Shown here in pieces: positions 62,274 to 64,000 of a stretch of 64,000 nucleotides of DNA. A model generated the notes under the pieces. It saw only the letters and a program-made list of their open reading frames with translations, was not told the DNA's origin and ran no database searches. The position numbers and the translations under genes were made by a program. Positions within the stretch are counted from its first letter, which is position 1. Each line of letters starts with the position of its first letter. This DNA comes from Mallotus nudiflorus. Its lineage: Eukaryota; Streptophyta; Magnoliopsida; Malpighiales; Euphorbiaceae. The DNA lies in NCBI GenBank assembly GCA_947683625.1, contig CANTUR010000071.1, forward strand, positions 850,724-914,723, written 5' to 3'.

Positions 62274-64000
62274 TGTAATATCCCATGTTTTTAAAATATT
62301 TTTATACTGTACCGGGATATGCGAGTGTTAATAATTTGTGTATATATATTACGATATTTTTACGAGTTGACATGTATTTAAAACCTATTTTAATTACTGT
62401 GTCTTATTTACAGTGTTTTACGTAAAATTTTCCTGAGACTTGCATTTTCGGGAAAATTTTCACGTAAATAATTTATTATTAATTATTTTAAATATATTTT
62501 CGGACTTGCATGAACTCATACGTATTTTTAAAATACTAAATAAAGTCTATATGTGTAAATATTTATTTAATTAGGGTTTAATTAATATTACCCTAATATT
62601 TTATTGATTGTTTATTTATTTTATTGTTATTTAATTATTTTTAATTAATATTAAATGTTGAAATATTAAATTGTATGTGTGTGGTGTATATTTAATGTGT
62701 GTAATTTAATATTATTTTATTATATAGTATAAAGTATATATATATACATATTATAAGTCAAAAGAATAAACTTTTGGAAAATTACCATTTTGCCCCCCCG
62801 ACTATCTCCTTCTTCCCCGACCGTTTCCTTCGCCGTCCGGACGCCTGTCATGCCGTTTTCTCGCCGTTGGTGTGCCGTCCGGTGTGCCACCTCCTTCCTC
62901 AGCCTCTTCCGCCGCCTGTGGTAGCCGTTTTCGGCGTCTGGAAGTGGATTTTGGCCGGAGAAGCCGAATTTCCTTCCACCGTCGATCACGACGATTCCGG
63001 CCACCATTTTTGACACCGCCGGTCTCTTTATTCTCCTTGAGCTCCGGTGAGTGTGATTCTAGCTTTGGTTTGAGCTTAAATGGTCTAGATTTGTTTAGGT
63101 TTTGAATTTTCAATTTCGGCCACATTAGGGTTTTTGATTTTTTTTGAGCTTCAAATTGATTGATTCATGAAAACTCCCTTCACAAATGTTGATCCTAGTA
63201 GCTTAATATACATGTATGAATTTTTGTGGAATTTTTGGAGATTTTTTTGATTTTTGGGTATTTTTGAATATTTTAATATTATTTTCTAATTTTCGGAAAT
63301 TAATTATTTAAATTATTAAATTGTTTTTTATGGTTAAATTAGGTCTTGAAATGAATTATAGGAATTTATTTGGAATTTTTATGAATTTCTATGTATTTAT
63401 TTTGAATTATTGAAGTTTATGTAATTTTGGGAAATTAGGGTTAATTATGTTTTTTAATTGAATTTAATTGGTTAATTGAGTTTAATTATTGAAATTATTG
63501 ATAAATATGTTGAGAAAATTAATTTTGGATAATTGTATAATTTTTGGTGAATTTTTGAAGTAATTTTAGTATATTTATATATATATGGGTATTTTGGTAA
63601 TTTTACCCTAAATTGGCTAAAACTGTAATTTAATTGGTTTTAATAGTTATTTAAGGTATAAAAATGATTTCTATAAATTATTTGATATTTTTAACTAATG
63701 AAAACTATTTTTCGTGAATTATTTTCAATTATATAAATAATATACAGTTTTTTCTAATAAAATGAGTTTTTACCGGTTTTTACTGTGTTTAAAGGTTAAT
63801 TATGTAATTTCTACCTATAAAATGTATTTCTATGATATAAGGGTATTTTTGGTATTTTCATAATTGTTCTGTGTTTGTGAACCTCGGTCGGTAGATTGTA
63901 GTATGGAGTTCGACCGAGGGGTTGTGGTTGAGTGTTGAGCTTATTTTTCAAAGTGTATTTCTTTGCAGGGTCGACTCTACTCTTTTGAGTAGAGAGATGT
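62274..64000 (+). mobile_element. chromovirus LTR (5' part), continues past the window edge
   Basis: It starts TGTAATATCCCATGTTTTTA and tracks the element-sense LTR at 31210 downwards: ATACTGTACCGGGATATGC, the TTTTACGTAAAATTTTCCTG block and TTGCATGAACTCAT. It continues with a TA run at 62733-62748, a GC-rich block at 62790-63060 and the TCATGAAAACTCCCTTCACA block near 63170. It ends at the window edge near GGGTCGACTCTACTCTTTTG, which corresponds to ~29515 in the minus-strand LTR. Whether a full element follows is unknown. Confidence 0.92.

Overview
This window is nuclear DNA of a flowering plant, very probably a eudicot. It is strongly AT-rich and has intron-split genes, a plant-type tRNA-Phe gene, plant ERF repressor genes, and plant LTR retrotransposons whose primer site matches initiator tRNA-Met. 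No bacterial operons, CRISPR arrays or organelle genes were seen. I could not assign a species.

Layout. Positions 1-8700 hold two complete or nearly complete genes on the minus strand. The first is an EHD-type dynamin-like ATPase (16 exons read here, last residues cut by the window edge). The second is a DUF3537 multi-pass membrane protein (4 exons, 441 aa). A tRNA-Phe(GAA) gene lies at 15865-15937 and a single-exon ERF repressor gene (AP2 domain plus EAR motif) at 17592-18287. From memory, the order EHD / DUF3537 / ERF matches the Arabidopsis neighbours AT3G20290 / AT3G20300 / AT3G20310 (EHD1, DUF3537, ERF7), so this looks like conserved microsynteny. A second ERF repressor gene of the same group lies 35 kb away at 53476-54186, on the same strand.

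The 35 kb between the two ERF genes is almost entirely transposable elements. It holds a solo LTR of a Ty3/gypsy chromovirus that itself contains a copia-like solo LTR (19766-25295), a composite chromovirus with decayed gag-pol (27236-36871, target duplication gttat), another solo LTR (40368-43817, target duplication taaaa), and a 5.4 kb Mutator-like element with about 200 bp inverted ends and an exact 9 bp target duplication (43869-49237). At 61061-64000 a short-LTR copia element is interrupted by a further chromovirus LTR that runs off the window.

The rest is AT-rich intergenic DNA with MITE, SINE and microsatellite remnants. The host genes do not form a pathway. They are a vesicle-trafficking ATPase, an uncharacterised membrane protein, a translation RNA and two transcriptional repressors. 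The most interesting non-coding signals are a stem with identical arms in the 3' flanks of both ERF genes, and a chimeric LTR that records nested insertion followed by deletion.
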